Assembly: GCA_036873135.1 (NCBI GenBank)
Contig: JAPTYO010000018.1
Coordinates: 2,542,001-2,606,000, forward strand
Source of the DNA: Clarkia xantiana subsp. parviflora
Lineage: Eukaryota > Streptophyta > Magnoliopsida > Myrtales > Onagraceae
Reading direction: 5' to 3'
Length of the DNA: 64,000 nt
The notes beneath the pieces were generated by a model, which did not search any database, was not told where the DNA came from, and saw only the letters and a list, made by a program, of their open reading frames with translations. This document shows, in pieces, positions 10,846 to 23,343 of the stretch. Each line of letters begins with the position of its first letter. Within the stretch, counting starts at the first letter, position 1. The position numbers were made by a program, and so were the translations under genes.

Positions 10846-12250
10846 CATGTTTTATATAAGTGCCAAAATATATATATATATTAATATTGGAAATTATTTT
10901 TATACAATTAATGTTACTTGGTGGCTAAGTTTAATTTTTTTTAATGGATTTAAAACCCTAATTGGGCCACAAGTAAACATTCTGGCCCAACCTTTAAAAT
11001 TTTAATTATTGGGCAGGTCCAATATGTTAAACCAGGACGAAATAAACTCGAACCGGATTTTCTCAATCGGTTCGACCTATTCGGGTCGGGTCGGACCGGG
11101 GTAATTAAGTGGTTCTAACCGAACCGATTTTGAGTGTTGAACCGAACCGAACCCTATTTTCTCGGACCGGTTCGGACCAAACCAGATTTTAAATTTAAAA
11201 CCGGACCGAACCGGATTTTATGAATCGGACCGAACCGGACCAAAACGGACTAAAATTGACTGAACTGAACAATGTTTGCTAAACCGAATTCAAGTATATT
11301 AAAATAGGGAGGTCAAGTTTTAAAATCCAAATGTTTTTGAACCTCGAAATGGACTACACAGTGCTCATAGGGTTGCTAACCTTTATGCCTTGTTTCGATT
11401 ATGGGGATGGATCTCGGAGATACATGTTTTTGGGACTGGTTAAATTAGTGGGCTGAATTGCAGTTGTTTATTATTCGACATATATTTATGCATGATTAGA
11501 AATTTTGTCTTGACTAAGTCAAGCTAGCTGGATATTACGTGTTGTGGGCAGAGCCCTAGTTAAATATATGGTATGCGCACTAGAATAGACATGCTGTGAT
11601 GGTTGAAAATGCCTAGGATTCATGTATAGAAGATTGCGTAATTGAATATAAGCATGAATTGCGAATCAGCCCCTAATGTTTAAAATTATTTTAAAACCGA
11701 AAACCAGTCTCCAAATATGTATGATTGATGTGGATGTTACATGTTTGACACGTATGCAAGAATGTTAAGGATGTAGTTGCGTTTGATAATTTACTTAAAA
11801 AGTAGAATTATAAATGCAAGCATGAGTTCCTCGGAATATTAGACGCATGACGTGTAAGCATGTATGTGGTATGTATGATTAATGTTACTAGCATATGATA
11901 ATTTGCATGGATTGTAGAATTGTGTATGCATGAGTGAATTCATCGGAATGATTTTTCCAAAACAAAAAGGGCCTTAGGAAAGCCAAGATCGGGTATGCTT
12001 ATTTTAAAATTCATGTTCCGGTAATTTGCGATTTAAACCATTTTTAACAGACTGATCTATTGGATAGAAGACGACAATAGTGTGAACTCTTTCACAACCA
12101 TCTTCCATTGGTTTACTGGTGGTCGGTTGGTTTAGATGACTGAAGAATCACTATCTGTCGGACTCTATCTTAATAGATATTTGATGTATGCAATTCTTTC
12201 TCAAAATGGATTTATCTCCCTGATTTTGCTTGGTCATCGATGTGTTATTC
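10172..12250 (+). other. Copia-A long non-coding leader
   Basis: About 2.1 kb between primer site and gag, AT-rich, with a (TA)n tract at about 10807-10835. A conspicuous cluster of CCGAACCGG-like motifs on both strands lies at 11030-11270. The part around 11380-11460 is conserved in Copia-B (15080-15170) and, inverted, in Copia-D (40320-40410). No coding potential was seen. The leader is long for a copia element. Confidence 0.8.
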
Positions 12251-12875
12251 ATGGCTGCGATCAGCAATGTGATCTCTCAAATGAATAAGGGAGTAAGATT
12301 GAACATCAATAATTATAAGATCTGGAATAAGCACGCAAGGATGGTGATCACTGAAATGAGAGGCTTGGAGAACTTGACCACGAAGAAAGTCAGGCCATAG
12401 GGAGACCTCACGGCTGAATTGGAGAAAATCCATGATGATTGGGATGCAAAGGATCAAGAGATTCGTTCAGCCTTGTTGTCATTGCTGGAGGATAACATAC
12501 TCTATGGGTATGATCACTTTGAGTCTGCCATGGACCTATGAGATGGTCTTAAGGCAGAGTTTGGTGTTTACACCACAACCCAGAAGCGATCATTAAACAT
12601 CGCTTTAGACTCATATAAAATGAATTTAAAGCACACAATGAAGGAGCATCTTAGACATATATCTAACATGCTTGTTGAACTCAAGGAGGCAGGAGAGATC
12701 CTGACCGACGAACAAAAGGTCTAATGCGTGATTCGTTCTTTGCCTGGCTCTTGGAATAGTATAAAAATGCACCTACCCATGCCACTCAACTTGATAACCT
12801 CGAGAAAGTGCGAGTTCACCTCGAGCTGGAGGAGGATCGTCTCAAGGCTGAAAAACCGAGGGCGGAAATGCATCT
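12251..12875 (+). pseudogene. gag: Copia-A gag, broken
   Basis: An ATG at 12251 opens a copia Gag-like reading frame (NYKIWNKHARMVI early, the usual position of the Trp motif). It is interrupted by TAG near 12398 and TGA near 12538 and later changes frame. Similarity continues to about 12875 (ELEEDRLKAEKP in the last part), where it abruptly joins the post-integrase linker. No zinc knuckle is seen. Non-functional. Confidence 0.75.
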
Positions 12876-13174
12876 AGCCGGGGACATTTTCATAGTAAAT
12901 CCAGTGAGAGGAATATACACTACCACAAGTAATCACTGTTGTTGTTGGGATGAATCAAGTCGAACATGATGGTCAAATTGCTGAACCAGGAATGACACAA
13001 CTACCTATATTATCCATTGTTCCCAGTGGTAGTAATCGAACCACACTTGGTTCCAGATCCTAGTGATCAAGGAATGCATCTCGGAAGTAAAACCCCGAGA
13101 CCAAGAGGTTGTAATAGGAAAGTTATAGGTCAAGGTTCTAGCACTGCTATTGTTCCCAACAGAGACGATGCTCC
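12876..13174 (+). pseudogene. Copia-A post-integrase linker fragment
   Basis: From GGGGACATTTTCATAG onward the sequence matches, in reverse complement, 37380-37590 of Copia-D, the Ser/Pro-rich linker between integrase and RT. It stops at the Copia-B LTR and resumes at about 21610. Multiple stops are present. Confidence 0.75.
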
Positions 13175-13735
13175 TGTTAGCATATGGTGACGTGGCGTCG
13201 TAATAGGAGCCCGTTAATTAAGAGAATTACCTAAGTTAATTAGGTAATTATCAATTTGCGCTAATTGGGCCAAATCCAATTAGTAATTGACAAGGGAGGC
13301 CCAAAATGGTCCTCCCCCCTTGTTGCATGGTTCGGCCGAAACCCTAGTACCACATAGGGTGGAGTTGCCTTTTGGCAACTCCATCCAATACTATATATAG
13401 GGGTGACTCCTATAGGTTTAGACACACAATTAAGAACAAGGATCTCCATTGAGTAAACTTGTCACCCTAGTCTAAATTTCGGCACCATCAACATCAAGTC
13501 TGAGGTTCCATCTCCGTTGAAGAATCGATCAGAGGTCTTGTTGTGGAGCTACATCGCGTGGGACTTCTTCTGACGAAGAACTTGCACGTGGTTCCGACCG
13601 AAGGATCAGAACTCCCTCCACATCGTTCTTGGACAGGAAAGCTAATAGGTATGTGTACTAATTCCTCTGCGTAGATTAGATTTCTTGCTAGTACACGTTT
13701 AGCATTCCGTAGTATTACGTCCCCGTAATCCAATA
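13175..13735 (+). repeat. Copia-B 5' LTR
   Basis: Starts TGTTAGCATATGG and ends CCAATA (CCAACA in the 3' copy). Contains TATATATAGGGG at about 13391-13402, a likely TATA box. The same LTR type recurs at 21043, 24076 and, truncated, at 45008. Confidence 0.93.
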
Positions 13736-13736
13736 G

Positions 13737-13748
13737 TGGTATTAGAGC
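13737..13748 (+). other. Copia-B primer binding site, one mismatch
   Basis: TGGTATTAGAGC, one C-to-T change from the initiator tRNA-Met site seen in Copia-A and Copia-C. Confidence 0.85.
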
Positions 13749-14472
13749 GATGTTATAAGTTCTTAAATTTTTGATAAATTGATGTTCTTGATGTTATGAA
13801 AAATCCGAAATTTTCAAGTATATGAACACCATGAAGAAATCTGAAATTTTTAGCTATTTTTATGTGTTTGATCTTTAAAAACTTTAAATTTTCAAATTTT
13901 ACATGTTTTTATAGATCATAGCCGAAAATTTGGGTTTAAATATAAGTCTGATGTTCATGATTTTCAAGAACACCATGAGTTTTATCAAGAACACCTTTAC
14001 GATTCATGATCAAATTAGGTTTGATCTTAAAATTTGACAACTTTTCCAACTTTGCATGTTTGTGCTGAAAACCCTAGGGGTATTTTAGGTAAAAAAAATT
14101 AATTTTCTTGGTCCCCAGAACTTTAAAATTCGGCAACAATATAAAAAATATATATGTTGCCATTTTTAAATTTTATTAGTAGGTAACTATATATCTATAA
14201 GTTGGAAAATATGGATATGTTTATAATATAATATTGTAAAAGATATTAACTATCAATATATATAACTAAAAGATAGGGATAAGATATATTGATAGGATTT
14301 AGTTACTTAAAAAAGATTAAGAAGATATATTGTCTATATATTTTATCCCTAAATATATTTTTGACAATATTTATATATATATAGAGTGATTTGGCCGAAT
14401 TTTATATATATATATATATATATATATTATATTGTTAATTGATTTACATCTTAGTGATAAAATCTTGAAAAT

Positions 14473-14570
<98 letters not shown>

Positions 14571-15937
14571 AGCCGAATTATATAATTATTTATTAGCAAT
14601 ATTGGAAATTATTTTAAATAATTAATATTTCTTGGTGGCTAAGTTAAGTTTTTAGTGGACTTTAAAACCCTACTTAGCCCACAAGACATATTTCAGCTGA
14701 ACCCTAGGGTTTATGGGCTGGTCCAATTGCTAAACCGGAACGAATAAAACCAATCTGGGTTTTCTTAATCGGGTCGACCAAGTCGGGTCGGGTCGGACTG
14801 TAGTAACTAAATTAAACCTTACCTAACCGGTTTTGAGTGGTAAACCGAACCACTATCTTATTTTATTGAACCATTTCGGACCAAACCGGAATTTTTAAAA
14901 TCATACCGAGTTGAACCGGATTTTAAAATTTGGACCGAACCACTCTAAAATTTTCGGAAATTTTAAATTGTTCAATAAAATAGGATATCAAATTTTAAAT
15001 CCAAAAGGTTTTCGAACTTTAAAATTAACCTAAACAGTGCTCTTAGGGTTTGTGTTTTAATACACAGTTTCAATCAAAACCCTAATGCATGGTTTCGATT
15101 ATGGGGATGGATCTCGGACTTGCATGTTTTTGGGACTTGATTAAATTAATAGGGCTGATCTGCAATTGTTTACTTTCTGCATCATATATTTTGATATAAT
15201 TAGAATTGTCGTCTTGACTTTGTCAAGCTAGCTGGATATTATATTGCGAGCATTGAGCTCTGGAATTTAAATATATGGCTGGCGCAGTAGGATAGACATG
15301 CTATGCTGATTGAAAGTGCCTAGAATCCATGTCTAGAAATTCGCATGATTGATTGTAAGCATGAATTGCAAAACAGCCCCTAATATTTTCAAAACGTTTA
15401 TAAAACTGAAAATTCCAGTCGCCAATTATGCATGATGTGTGCGGATGTTGCATGTTTTGACGCGTATGCTAGGATGTTCACGATAGAACGCATGTGATAA
15501 TTTACTTACGTAGAATTATATATGCTAGGAACATTAGACGCATGACGCGTAAGCATGTTGTGTTCGATATTTATTGCATGGTATGATGATTTGCTAGATA
15601 TAGTATAATTATAAATATGGATGCGTAAATTATCGGATAATTTTATAAAATTATAAGGGCCTTGGGAAAGCCAAGATCGGGTATGCTTATTTGAAAATTC
15701 CCGTTCCGTTAATTTGCAATAGAATAACCGTTTTCAAAAGACTGATCTATTAGATTGAAAACGACAATAGTGTGAATTCTTTCACGACACCCCCTTCCTC
15801 GGTTTACTGAAGGTTGGTTTGGTTTAGTGACTGAAGAATCACTATTCGTCGTATTCCATCATAATAGATAATCCGATATATGCAATTCTGTCAAAATTTT
15901 GTTATCTTCCCAACCTAGTGTTGTTATCGATGAATAG
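13749..15937 (+). other. Copia-B long leader with microsatellites
   Basis: Non-coding, AT-rich, about 2.2 kb. Holds (TA)n at about 14402-14426 and a long (TA)n-(TG)n tract at about 14477-14568. A cluster of ACCGAACC-type motifs lies at 14735-14945. Parallel to the Copia-A and Copia-D leaders in order of landmarks. Confidence 0.8.
14477..14568. repeat. (TA)n-(TG)n microsatellite
   Basis: A perfect TA run of about 60 bp passes directly into a GTGTGT run of about 30 bp. The corresponding leaders of the sister elements carry only short TA runs, so this is a local expansion. Confidence 0.95.
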
Positions 15938-17236
15938 ATGGCATTATCATATGAATCTGAGCTATTAGTTGAGACGAATTATGACTCGTGGAGCAAACAC
16001 GTCATTACGATTTTGGAAGCACAAGGTCTGTGTGACCACATACAAATAACCATGAATTACCCAAATGTCGGACTCACAAAAGATCTGGCATTTGCCCACT
16101 TTAAGTGGGAGCAAGATGACAAGAAAGCAAATGAGCTGATACTGTCGGAAATGTCAGAAGATTTCTATGTCCACTATAAGGATGATCCGACGACAAAGGA
16201 CATCTGGGATGCCCTCTTTCTGAAATATGGAAGTGGCATGGCAGTTACACTGCACCCACATATACCAACATTAGAAACCTGTCTGAACAACAACAGTAAG
16301 AGTATACTTGAAAAAGTATACGACCTCCTTCGCCTATTCAAGCCATTGGAAGATGACAGTCAGATGGCTGAATGGGATAAAATTCAGGCCATAATAGGGA
16401 TCCTCCTGAAGTCTTGGAGAGCAACCAAGGCTATATTGCCTGTCAGCAGTTCCGTACTTGATATTGCATCTGTCTTGAAAATAATCGAGATGGAACAGGA
16501 TCGATTAAAATCGGTAACGAAGGAACCGAAATCCACAGGACAAGCTGGCCGCAAGAAAAGAAAATTCAGGAACAAAAGAAAGAAACAACAGGCAGTCGAC
16601 GGTAAAACGTTGACTTCACCTAAACAAGGCAGTCTCAGATTAAAATCTGAGATAGTTTGCGGGAACTCCGGCCCACGCCGAATAAGCGATGGTGCAGATT
16701 CCAGCAGATCGCATCCTGAGAAGGTATGCGAATTTGGTTATGTAGAGGAAGCTTTAGTTTCCTCAACTGTCATGTTAACTGACTCAAATCCATCTTGGAT
16801 TCTTGACTCAGGTGCAACGGACCACATAGCCAACGATCGAGAACTATTTGCCAAATTTAGATGATTGCCGAAGGATTCTAAAAGGATATACATTTGCGAC
16901 AACTCACAAGTTGAAGTCATAGGGGTAGGAACTTGCAAATTGCCAATGGGCAATGGCAAATTCTTACTTCTAGATAATGTCCTTTTCACTCCTAGAATCC
17001 GTAGGAACGTTGTTTCTGTTTCTGCTCTTATGGATAAAAACTTTATTTTGTCATTTGAGAAATCCTTTGTTCGTATAAATAAAGGGGATACTTTATTTGG
17101 ATATGCCTTTTCTTATAATGGTTTGTGTATGATGGATCTACATGGCAATGTAAATTCATATCGTTTGTATGCAATGTCTTCCAAAGAAGCAGAAACTGAC
17201 GCAACCGGATGGCATTCGCGGCTTGGACATATATAG
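15938..17236 (+). pseudogene. gag-pro: Copia-B gag and protease
   Basis: From ATG 15938 a frame of 308 codons covers copia Gag (NYDSWSKHV near residue 25). It ends at TGA 16862, then continues in the same frame to TAG at 17234. The aspartic protease motif DSGATDH is at about 16804-16824, at its usual place. A basic Lys/Arg stretch (16550-16590) stands where a zinc knuckle would be expected, but no CX2CX4HX4C is readable, so the RNA-binding knuckle appears lost or replaced. The frame ends at the start of the integrase zinc domain (GWHSRLGHI) because of an apparent 2-bp AT insertion near 17230. Confidence 0.85.
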
Positions 17237-18535
17237 GCTATGACAGAGTTCAGTCGTTGGCTCGACGAGGGCTTCTTCCCGGAACAAACAGTGTGATCAA
17301 ACACCCATGCCATGACTGTTTGGCTGGAAAGTCCACCCGCAAGCCATTCGGTGAAGCAAAATGAGCAGAATTTCCATTGCAGATAATCCAGTCCGATGTC
17401 TGTGGACCAATGAACGTAACTGCTAGGAATGGAAAGCGATACTTTGTAACTTTCATTGATGACTACACCCGATTTGGGTTTACTCATTTGATTACTCGCA
17501 AATCTGAAGTTATAGATTGCTTTAAAGCGTTCTGAAGCTCGTGGAGAATCAACAGGAGCGGAAGGTGAAAATCCTTTGTACCGATAGAGGTGGAGAATAT
17601 CTCTCTAATGAGTTTGATAAGTTATGCAAAGAAAGTGGGATCGCCCGTCAAACGACGATCCCCAACACACCACAGCAGAATGGTGTGGCTGAACGTCGTA
17701 ATCAGACTCTCCTAGACATGGTGAGAACCATGATGTCACAAGCAAAATTACCAATTTATTATTGGGGAGACGCATTGCTTGCTGCCACTCATGTAGTAAC
17801 CTTGTCCCATCAAAAGCAGTTAACACAACACCGTATGAGCTCTGGACTGGTAGAGAGTTAAATCTTACAGGGCTGCGTCCTTGGGGGTGCGCAGCTTACA
17901 CACATAAAACTGACAGCCGATTTGGCAAGTTAGGCCCCAGAGGATTTAAGAGCATCTCTATAATATACTCTGAGAACTCAAAAGGTTATGTATTTGTGTC
18001 AACTCAAGAGAACGGTAGTGTATACGAACATGAATCCAGAGACGTCACTTTTCTTGAGAACGAATTTCCATCGCTTCAAGAGATAAAAACAGATGAAGTT
18101 CTGACCGAACTAGAACATGATGATGATGATTCTCAGGTCCCACTTTATTCGAGTGGGAGATTTGGCACAGCAACAAGTGATTCGGTTAATGAGGACGATA
18201 TCCCCATTATAAATCCAGTGGGAGGGCTCACTCCCCCCCAAACACAAATCACTATTGCTGGGAATGCGAATCAAGTAGAACCCGACATTCATAACACACA
18301 ACCACAGTCAATTCCCATTATTTCAAGTGGGACTGGGATGATCGCTCCAGTTCCAGATCCTAGCGATCAAAGAACTAATCTCGAAGGTGAAATTCCGAGA
18401 CGAAGGGGTCGTCCTAGGAAAGTTGTTGCTCAAAGTTCTAGTAACGCCAACATTCCCAGTGTGAGTAGTGCCCCGATAAGAAGCATTATTCCAAGTGGGA
18501 GTGTGGGTCAAACTCAAAATGGGATAGGTTAGCCT
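17237..18535 (+). pseudogene. int: Copia-B integrase and C-terminal linker
   Basis: DNA-integrating enzyme of the element. The second half of the zinc domain (HDCLAGKS, about 17312) is followed by the core: IQSDVCGP (17387), TDRGGEYLS (17578) and the glutamate in NGVAERRNQ (about 17682), i.e. the DDE triad is recognisable. TGA codons at about 17362 and 17534 and a frameshift near 17800 break it. Beyond 17830 comes the region with GCAAYTHK and a Ser/Pro-rich linker rich in PSG motifs. This linker ends with TAG near 18530. Confidence 0.85.
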
Positions 18536-20179
18536 AGACGCAGTCAAAGGCAATGCACTTCCCCTAAAAGGCATCCCATCGAGAGAGGTGAAATATTCAC
18601 TCTCACATCTGTTGATGAACCAGTAACGGTTAAACAAGCGATGGAAGGACCTCAAGCAAAGGAATGGAGAAAAGCAATGGAAGATGAAATCGCCTCAATG
18701 AAAGCTAATTCGGTTTGGTTATTAGTTGATTTTCCTGCAAACCGCAGAGCAATAGGAGCTAAGTGGGTTTTGAAACTCAAACTCACTGTTGATGGAGAAG
18801 TCGAGCGATACAAAGCTCGACTAGTTGCGAAAGGATATACCCAAATCCACGGAGTCGACTTTGATGAAACATACTCACCAACTGTGCGTCACACCACAGT
18901 GAAGGCAATCCTTGCCCTAGTTGCTAGTCTTGACCTAGAGCTACATCAAATGGATGTTAAGACCGCATTCCTCCATGGAAACCTGGAGGAAGAGACCTAT
19001 ATGGAGCAGTCGGAGGGTTTCATTACCCCTGGCAAAAAACATAAAGTTTGCAAACTCCAAAGATCTATATACGGCCTTAAACAATCGTCTCGGCAATGGT
19101 ATCGTAGATTCCACGAGGAAATCGTCGGATACGGATTCGTGAATCTTCACGAGGATCTCTGCGTATACACTAAGACCTCCGGGTCTAAGTATGTCATCAT
19201 AACACTATACGTGGATGATATACTCATTGCTGCAAACGATATGAGTTTCATGAATAAATCAAAGTCCTGGTTAGCATCAGCATTCGAGATGAAAGACATC
19301 GGAAATGCCACGTACATCTTAGGCATCAAAATTGCCCTAGATCGTGGCACCCATAAATTATGTCTATCTCAGGAATCATATATCAACAAACTGTTGAAAA
19401 GATTCAGAATGCTGGATGCTAAACCCGTGGATACACCGGTTGTGTTCGGGTGCGCGCTATCGAAGCTTGATGGCTCGAAAAATCAACAGGAGCGTGAACA
19501 GATGAAGAATGCAGAGTATCTGAGCATGGTAGGGAGTATAATGTACGCCATGCTCTGTACTCGGCCAGACATCTGTTACACTGTGGGCCTAGTAGCAAGA
19601 TTCCAATCAGATCCTAGTTATCAACATCTAAAGGCCGTAAAACGAATTGTCAGATATCTGAAAGGTACTGCCGACTACGTTCTGTGCTATGAGGGCAATC
19701 AACTCGAATTGATCGGTTATAGTGACGCCGACCACGGTGGCGATCCGGATGATCGTATGTCCACCACATGAGTTTTCCTCCTTGCTAATGCTGCCATATC
19801 ATGGGTAAGCAAGAAGAAATCTTGTGTCGCGCTTTCCACTATGGAATCAGAATTCACTGCCCTCTTTAAAAATGCACAAGAAGCGGTCTGGCTGAAAAGA
19901 CTTCTTACTGCATTAATTGGCACCGACAAAAAGAGTAAACCTGTGAAGGTGCACTCCGACAGTCAGGCGGCCATTGCGGCAGTTAAGAATCCAAAGTACC
20001 ATAGTAGGACTAAACAAATTGATGTGAAATACAATTACGCTAAATATGTTCTGGAAGACAACAAAATCACTTTAGAATACTTGCCTACAGACAATATGGT
20101 CGCATACCCTTTAACTAAGCCGTTACATAGGGAGATTTTTGAAAAGCACGTAAAACTGCTTGGGTTACGTAGGTCTTAA
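18536..20179 (+). pseudogene. rt-rnh: Copia-B reverse transcriptase and RNase H
   Basis: Copies element RNA into DNA. The RT frame (18641-19771) is open for 376 codons with AIGAKWVLKLK (about 18750), ARLVAKGYTQ, DVKTAFLHGNL (18953), YGLKQSSRQWY and the catalytic YVDD (about 19209). It stops at TGA 19769 within the RNase H motif SDADHGGD. RNase H resumes with MESEFTAL (19841), DSQAAIAAVKNPKYHSRTK and ends at TAA 20177. This is the best-preserved pol among the copia copies here, but the stop and upstream lesions make it inactive. Confidence 0.9.
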
Positions 20180-21042
20180 ACTGTGTGGCTTGTAAAAGTG
20201 ATAACATTTTGACATTTGAAATTATGTTTCAATTTAAAGGAATTGCAATTTGAGTTTATGATTCATCGACGTCATAATGATTAACAACATCGGATTTTAC
20301 GTTCTATAAACTAAGTCGTAGGAAGAAGTAAAACTCTTCCACCAAAATTATGTCAAATGTGAACCTTGCCTCGTCACACAGGCACGGTCATCTTGTAAGG
20401 AGAGAGGGACCTCTACCATAACAAGATTGGCTAAGAATCAAGGGGATAAACCTGATTAAACAAAACGATAACATAGTCACGCTTAACAGCATGACTTTAT
20501 CTTCGTTTTGCAAATCACCGAGTTAGGACATTGTCCATCACTATATCACATTCAAGGCCAGATGAGAGATTATGCGATAGCATTATTGACATATCCCATC
20601 CCTGGCTTTGCCAGGTGTGCTATCAACGCGTGCCACGTTCGACCACGGGGTCATGCTCGGTTGTGCTAGCTAGAATCCTTGTGATTCAAAGGGCGCCAAC
20701 CGGATATTAGTTGAAGGTTGTGAACACTTGTACGGATTCCCTGGAGAATTATTCCTTTGTGAAAAACTGGGCAATTGAAGAATTAACAGTTGACCAAGGA
20801 TGCAGTGCGGTACATAGTTTTATTTCTAACAGGTTTGGTTCATGAAAAGGGAATCAACGTTCTGCGAGCGCTACAATACTCCTATCAGATGAGTAGCACG
20901 ATGCCCATCGTATCCGCCGGTCGCACGGCAAGCCTCGTATGAACTATTTGGAGACGGAGACGAAGACTGAAGACTGAGATGTTGATACTATTGTGTAATT
21001 GTATAGATTAACGAGCACCTTCCCATTCCGGCGAGTGGGAGC
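20180..21042 (+). other. Copia-B 3' UTR and polypurine tract
   Basis: Non-coding, about 860 bp, ending in GGCGAGTGGGAGC directly before the 3' LTR, the expected polypurine primer. The same GCGAGTGGGAGC precedes the Copia-D 3' LTR in inverse orientation at 33725. Confidence 0.85.
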
Positions 21043-21604
21043 TGTTAACATATGGTGACGTGGCGCCGTAATAGGAGCCTGTTAATTAAGGGAATTACCT
21101 AAGTTTATTAGGTAATTATCAATTTGGGCTAATTGGGCCAAATCCAATTAGTAATTGACAAGGGAGGCCCAAAATGGGCCTCCCCCCCTTGTTGCATGGT
21201 TCGGTCGAAACCCTAGTACCACATAGGGTGGAGTTGCCTTTTGGCAATTCCACCCAATACTATATATAGGGGGGACTCCTAAGGGTTTAGACACACAATT
21301 AAGAACAAGGATCTCCATTGAGAAAACTTATCACTCTAGTCTAAATTTCGGCACCATCAACATTAAGTCCGAGGTTCCATCTCCGTTGAAGAATCGATCA
21401 GAGGTCTTGTTGTGGAGCTACATCGCGTGGGAATTCTTCTGACGAAGAACTTGCACGTGGTTCCGACCGGAGGATCAGAACTCCCTCCACATCGTTCTTG
21501 GACAGGAAAGCTATGAGTTATGTGTACTAATTCCGCTGCGTAGATTAGATTTCTTGCTAGTACACGTTTAGCATTCCGTAGTATTACGTCCCCGTAATCC
21601 AACA
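21043..21604 (+). repeat. Copia-B 3' LTR
   Basis: TGTTAACATATGG ... CCAACA, pairing with 13175-13735 at about 95% by eye. Confidence 0.93.
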
Positions 21605-23343
21605 ACTGTGATATGAAGCATTGTTCGAGTGGAAGGATAATTCCCAATAAAAATGATGCTACGACAAGAAGCGTTATTCCGAGTGGGAGAAAAGATCAGA
21701 CTAATAAATGGGACTCATAATGCCTAGACGAGAGTCAAATGCATGTATCCCATTGAGCAAGGTGAAAACCCCGCTCAAACTGTTGGCAAGCACTGGAAAG
21801 ACCTCAAGTGGAAAAATGGAAAGAAATAATAAATGAAAGAGATCGTCTAAATGAAAGCCATTATAGTCTATAGTTGTTTTACCTGTCAAATACATGGGCA
21901 TAAGGATAAGGTGAGCCCTAAAAGAAGGCTCGCCACCGATGGAACAAGGCGGAGAACCCTACTCATTGCGAAAGGTCTTACCCTATGCTTCACGGAGAGG
22001 ACTTTGATAAGAGAAACTCAATGACTGTGCGTAAAACCACGGTTAGGGCCATTCATGGTCCTGGTCGCAAGTCTCGATCACGAGCTGCACCGAAGGAATG
22101 TTAAGACCGCATTCCTCCACGAAAACCTGTGGGAAGATATCTACATGGAGCAACCGGAAGGTTTAATTACTCCAGGTAACGAACATAAAGTTTGTAAACT
22201 CCAAAGGTCCATATACGGTCTTAAACAGTCGTCTCGGCAATGGTAGCGCAGATTCCACGAGGAATTCGTAGGAAACGGATTCGTAAATCTTCACGAGGAT
22301 CCGTGCGTGTATTATAAGACCTCCGTGTCTAAGTATGTCATCTTAACCTAGTACATGGACGACATGCTCATTGCCATAAACGACATGAGTTTCAAGAATA
22401 AGTCAAAGTCCTGGTTGGCATCTGTATTTGAGACGAAAGACATGGGAGAGGCCACGTACATCTTAGGCATTAAAATTGCCAGAGATCGGGTTACCTGGGA
22501 TTAATGTCTATCTCAAGAAACCTATATCAACGAGAAGTTTTAAGTTGGTTCAGATTACAGGACGCCAATATCGTGGATGCGCCGGTGGTATTTGGGTGTG
22601 CATTGTTGAACCGTTACAGCCCCAAGAACCCGGCAGGGCGTGAACAGATGAAGGGTGCAGAGATTTTAAGCATGGTTGGTATTTCGATATACACCGTGCA
22701 ATACACCCATCCGAATATCTATCACGCCGTGGGCCTAGTAGCACCTTTCCAATCAGATCGTAGCTATCAACATTTAAAAGACTGTAAAATGAATTATTAG
22801 TTATACCTAATTCGTTATCCGAAAGGTACTGCCGACTATGCTCTGTGCTATGAGGGCGGGAAGTTAGAATTGACCGGTTACAGTGACGCCAACCATGGTG
22901 GCGATCCGGATGGTAATAAGTCCACCACAGGAGGAGTATTTCTTCATGCTAATTCCGCCATTTCATGGACGAGCAAGAAGCAAACCTGTGTCGCGCTGTC
23001 AACAATGGAATCAGAATTCGTTGCTCTCTCTAAGAATGCATAGGAAGCAGTCTGGCTGAGAAGGCTTCTTACTGCGTTGTTTGGTGGTGACGTCGGAAGT
23101 AAACCTGTAAAGGTGTTCTCCGACAGTCAGACAGCTATTGCGGCAATTAAGAATCCGAAGTACCATAGTAGGACCAAACACATTGATGTGAAATATTTCT
23201 ATGCTAAATCGGTGGTAGAAGTCAATATAATCACTATGGAATACTTTTCCACTGATAATAAGATTGCGGACCCATTAACTAAGCCACTACGTAGGGAGAT
23301 ATTCGAAAAGCATGTAAAACTGCCTGGATTGCGTAGGGTTTAG
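21605..23343 (+). pseudogene. Copia-A linker, RT and RNase H (distal part after Copia-B)
   Basis: Continuation of Copia-A. After the linker (21610-21900) comes RT: the region 21990-22250 has VKTAFLH, YMEQPEG and YGLKQSSRQW. The catalytic box near 22355 reads TAG followed by Tyr-Met-Asp-Asp, so a stop precedes a mutated YVDD. RNase H follows at 22840-23343 with SDANHGGD and DSQTAIAAIKNPKYHSRTK. Numerous stops and frame changes make it inactive. Several lesions, including the stop before the YVDD box, are shared with Copia-D. Confidence 0.85.

Larger units (their letters stand above)
13175..21604 (+). mobile_element. Copia-B: near full-length but degraded Ty1/copia element inserted in Copia-A
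   Basis: Two LTRs of 561 and 562 bp bound a primer site, a leader of about 2.2 kb, gag, protease, integrase, RT, RNase H, a 3' UTR and a polypurine tract. By eye the LTRs differ at roughly 25 positions (about 4-5%), so the insertion is not recent. Flanking pentamers are GCTCC (13170-13174) and ACTGT (21605-21609). The Copia-A sequence resumes exactly after that second pentamer when aligned to Copia-D, so they are probably a diverged 5-bp target duplication. Confidence 0.9.
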
